In this document: in pieces, positions 46,587 through 48,794 of the stretch
How positions within the stretch are numbered: the first letter of the stretch is position 1
Layout of the letters: every line of letters starts with the position of its first letter
DNA from: a virus
IMG/VR virus record: IMGVR_UViG_3300042691_035711
Location: 1 to 48,794 of that record
Strand: one strand, 5' to 3'
DNA length: 48,794 nucleotides
Position numbers and translations under genes: made by a program
Notes under the pieces: model-generated
The model's input: the letters and a program-made list of their open reading frames with translations, nothing else
Database searches by the model: none
Told to the model about the DNA's origin: nothing

Positions 46587-46931
46587 ATGTCTATTTTAAA
46601 TTACGGCGATTTGTCAATTAACGGCACTGTTGAATCTTACGAGGGCGCAGTTAAAATCCAAGCAGGCTCGATCAAAAGAGTTGTAAATCCTCAAGTTAAT
46701 GGCTCAAAAATCATTACTTCAGATATTTCAACTAACATGAGCAAAATTATAATTCCTGTTCGTGTTAGCCCAGCTTCAAATGCTAGATACGACGCATTAT
46801 TCAACAATGGCGACAACAACACAATCTCTTTTAGAGATAAAAACTTCACAGCTTGCGTAATGGAAGAATTGCCAGAGCGCGAAGATATGGCTATTGTTGA
46901 ATATGTATTTATTGGGGACCCTGCAATCTAA
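46587..46931 (+). CDS. tail tube protein (Mu gpM-like)
   Basis: This 114-residue protein has YGDLSINGTVESYEGAVKIQ, GSKIITSDISTNMSKIIIPV and a closing MAIVEYVFIGDPAI, like Mu gpM (about 118 residues). Hexamers stack to form the inner tube. It is separated from the sheath gene by 2 nt and overlaps the chaperone gene by one base. Confidence 0.88.
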   Translation: MSILNYGDLSINGTVESYEGAVKIQAGSIKRVVNPQVNGSKIITSDISTNMSKIIIPVRVSPASNARYDALFNNGDNNTISFRDKNFTACVMEELPEREDMAIVEYVFIGDPAI

Positions 46932-47389
46932 TGACTGATAAAATAAATTTCACATTACAGAATCCAATTAAAAGCCAGATCAAACTTGATGGCAAAAATG
47001 ATTTTGTAGATTTAGATACTGTTTATCTTAAAGCTCCGTCTTACAAAGAAAAAGATAAAACTCTAATCTTAAAAAAGAAATTTATTGAAGCGGTTTTTTT
47101 GATGACAAATTCACTTCCAAGACAAGAAGCGCAAGAGCAAATTGGTGATGGAAAACTTGATGCCAAAGCAATTAAAGCAGTTTTGTTTGCTGCTGGGGGC
47201 TTTGATATTGTTGCTTATTTTAAGCACTTTGAAAGCCTAGTTTTAAGTGTTGGCTTTAAAGATGAAGCAATGGAACAACCTCTAAATAACTTAGATATGC
47301 AAAAGCTCGATGAGTCTGATTTTGAGGAGCTACTGGCTAAATATTTAGAGGTTTTTTTTATTACTTCTTGGATGAAGACTTTAAGCTAG
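46931..47389 (+). CDS. tail assembly chaperone, short form (Mu gp41-like)
   Basis: This 152-residue protein reads FTLQNPIKSQIKLDGKNDFV, DTVYLKAPSYKEKDKTLILK, then KLDESDFEELLAKYLEVFF. The position between tube and tape measure and the frameshift make it the G-type member of the chaperone pair. Translation ends TAG at 47389. A slippery run of eight T at about 47352-47359 lies 30 nt before the stop. Confidence 0.82.
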   Translation: MTDKINFTLQNPIKSQIKLDGKNDFVDLDTVYLKAPSYKEKDKTLILKKKFIEAVFLMTNSLPRQEAQEQIGDGKLDAKAIKAVLFAAGGFDIVAYFKHFESLVLSVGFKDEAMEQPLNNLDMQKLDESDFEELLAKYLEVFFITSWMKTLS

Positions 47390-47529
47390 AGTCGCTTATC
47401 TGCGGCCTAGCTTATTTTTTTAAAGGCTCTGCGAGCATCGACTGGCTAGAAAGTCAACCAATACCCAAACTACTTAGATTACAAAAAGAGGCGGAAAAAA
47501 TTAATAAACAACTAGAGAAAAATGTTTAA
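46931..47529 (+). CDS. tail assembly chaperone, -1 frameshift fusion form
   Basis: In GAG GTT TTT TTT ATT a -1 slip on T-TTT-TTT continues translation as YYFLDEDFKLESLICGLAYF, FKGSASIDWLESQPIPKLLR, ending LEKNV before TAA at 47527-47529. The fusion adds about 57 residues in a frame with no stop and clear coding character, overlapping the tape-measure ATG (47522) by 8 nt. This is the lambda G/GT- and Mu gp41/gp41*-type arrangement that sets the ratio of chaperone forms. Confidence 0.85.
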
Positions 47530-48794
47530 AGTATCATACATCTACGACCTAGTTGATAACATAAGCCCTCAATTAAAGAAGATTCAATCAAATTTAGAGC
47601 AGGCAGGCAATAAGGTTCAAGCTACCGCTCAGTCAATGGCCTCCTCTCTCAATAATGTTGGGCAATCATTAAAACAAACAAGTCAATCTTTTAAAAACGC
47701 TGGCTCAACTCTCGCTCCTTTGTCGGTTGCAATGGGTGGCGTGGCAATTAAAGCTTTAAGCTCTGCTGCAAACTTTGAGAAGCTTCAAATGCAAATGGAG
47801 GTCTTGACTGGTTCCGCTGAGAAAGGAAGAGAGGTATTTAAAAAGCTCGTAGCATTTGCCGCCGCAACTCCTTTTGAATTGCCAGAACTTGTAAAAGCCA
47901 ATAATACCTTGATGGGCTTTGGAATGACTGCTGAAGATGCTTTTGATTCTCTTAAAATGATTGGTGATGTTTCTGCTGTTGCTGGTGGTGATTTGCAAGG
48001 CATAACTGTCGCATTTGGTCAAGCTGCTGCCTCTGGTCGCTTAATGGGGCAAGATTTACTTCAATTGGTAAATAATGGCGTTCCTGTTATCGATATGTTG
48101 TCTAAGTCAATGGGCGTTGCCAAAGAGCGAATCAAAGACATGGTGTCAGAAGGTAAAATTACTTTACCAGTTTTAGTTAAAGCATTTAGAGACGCAACGA
48201 GCGAAGGCGGGAAATTCAACAATGGTATGGACAAACTATCAAAAACTCTTGGTGGCGTTTACTCTACCTTGAAAGATAGCGTTAATATTGCCTTTGCTGA
48301 ATTAGGATCTGAAATGGCAAAATCAATTAATCTTCAACAACTAATAAAAGACCTAAGCGAATTTGCTGGAAAACTAACTGAAAAGTTCAAAGCTTTAAGC
48401 CCAGAAGCCAAGAAATTTATTACTTATCTTGTTCTAGCGACAACGGTTCTAGCCCCTCTTCTTTTGGTTCTTGGCTCATTAATTGGAATTTTAGGACTGG
48501 CATTTAGCGGATTGTCAATTCTTGCTACTGGATTTGTTTTAATCTTTACGCCAGTTGGTTTAATTACTGCTGGAGTTGTTGCATTAATTGCCGTGATTTA
48601 TTCTTTAAGAGACAGCTTCGCAATCGTTTATGATTTTCTAAAAAACAATTTATTAGCAATCTTTGATGCCATTGTTTTAAAAGTAGAAAGCGTTGTTGCA
48701 AAAATAAACGAATTGAGATCAGGCGCAGCTTCAATATTAAGCTCCGTTGGCTTAGAAAGCGCAGCTAATTTTGTTGCGCCAGAAATAAATCAAA
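47522..48794 (+). CDS. tail tape-measure protein, N-terminal part (continues at base 1)
   Basis: The frame starts ATG at 47522 and runs to the window edge: FKVSYIYDLVDNISPQLKKI, EKLQMQMEVLTGSAEKGREV, a conserved tape-measure region (FELPELVKANNTLMGFGMTA, SGRLMGQDLLQLVNNGVPVI), then hydrophobic stretches (ITYLVLATTVLAPLLLVLGS). It sets tail length and guides DNA exit. Completed at bases 1-170 the product is 472 residues. No stop codon occurs before the edge. Confidence 0.92.
   Translation, partial: MFKVSYIYDLVDNISPQLKKIQSNLEQAGNKVQATAQSMASSLNNVGQSLKQTSQSFKNAGSTLAPLSVAMGGVAIKALSSAANFEKLQMQMEVLTGSAEKGREVFKKLVAFAAATPFELPELVKANNTLMGFGMTAEDAFDSLKMIGDVSAVAGGDLQGITVAFGQAAASGRLMGQDLLQLVNNGVPVIDMLSKSMGVAKERIKDMVSEGKITLPVLVKAFRDATSEGGKFNNGMDKLSKTLGGVYSTLKDSVNIAFAELGSEMAKSINLQQLIKDLSEFAGKLTEKFKALSPEAKKFITYLVLATTVLAPLLLVLGSLIGILGLAFSGLSILATGFVLIFTPVGLITAGVVALIAVIYSLRDSFAIVYDFLKNNLLAIFDAIVLKVESVVAKINELRSGAASILSSVGLESAANFVAPEINQ
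48771..48794. repeat. terminal direct repeat, right copy
   Basis: Identical to bases 1-24; see that entry. Removing one copy gives a 48,770-bp circular map. Confidence 0.95.

Noticed and set aside
47756-48022. Two minus-strand frames in the tape-measure gene
   Set aside because: Antisense to a gene that continues correctly across the map closure.
1-48794. Reassigned stop codon or other genetic code
   Set aside because: TAA, TAG and TGA all end well-supported genes and no gene needs an in-frame stop to be read through, except possibly at 29490.
1-48794. Mu-like transposition
   Set aside because: The tail is Mu-like, but no transposase, Mu B-type ATPase or C-repressor-like gene is seen.

Overview
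The window is an essentially complete genome of a tailed bacteriophage with a contractile (myovirus) tail. The sequence is AT-rich. The first 24 bases and the last 24 bases (48771-48794) are identical. The tape-measure gene that runs off the right end continues in frame at base 1 and stops at 168-170, so the map closes on itself and is about 48,770 unique bp. The head follows the HK97 plan (large terminase, portal, SPP1 gp7/Mu F-like minor head protein, prohead protease, HK97-fold capsid). The tail follows the Mu plan (DUF2635, sheath, tube, frameshifted chaperone, tape measure, then N-, P-, 45-, 46-, 47- and 48-like baseplate proteins). An embedded Rz/Rz1-type spanin pair points to a Gram-negative host; the host cannot be named more closely. 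Many genes have A-rich leaders and no clear Shine-Dalgarno sequence. I recognise no integrase, transposase or repressor, and no polymerase, helicase or primase.

Layout. A ~0.9 kb control region (32639-33546) with 11-bp-spaced iterons separates two divergent blocks. Rightward from 33.5 kb through the map closure to 12.0 kb lie packaging, head, connector, tail, baseplate, fibre and lysis genes. Leftward from 32.6 kb to 12.2 kb lie about 50 mostly small, often overlapping early genes. These include RecT and a YqaJ/lambda-type exonuclease, SSB, a VRR-NUC nuclease, a NinB-like protein, a DUF6291-type replication protein, an IbrA/IbrB-like PP-loop/ParB pair, two YopX proteins, a GNAT acetyltransferase and two small ribbon-helix-helix candidates. 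The blocks converge at 12.0-12.25 kb in a repeat- and hairpin-rich stretch. Beside it are a tRNA-Gly(UCC) and a strange tRNA-Leu-like gene whose anticodon loop is interrupted by about 96 nt carrying a 33-codon ORF.

Two leftward cassettes interrupt the rightward late block: 2631-4686, which carries the baseplate spike gene itself plus four accessory genes, and 38054-38891, which carries a secreted protein and a partner. Phage-specific leftward promoters of the form TTGCAA-N16-TATA(T/A)(T/A) recur at three places in the early block.

How it fits together: RecT, exonuclease and SSB form a recombination module. The ParB-like/PP-loop pair and the many small proteins probably act on host or phage DNA early in infection. 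Terminase fills the HK97-like procapsid, the connector series joins it to the Mu-like tail, and the cassette at 9.5-12.0 kb ends infection. No classical endolysin is recognisable; a DUF5675-like protein with a His...Gly-Cys motif is the only candidate near the lysis genes.
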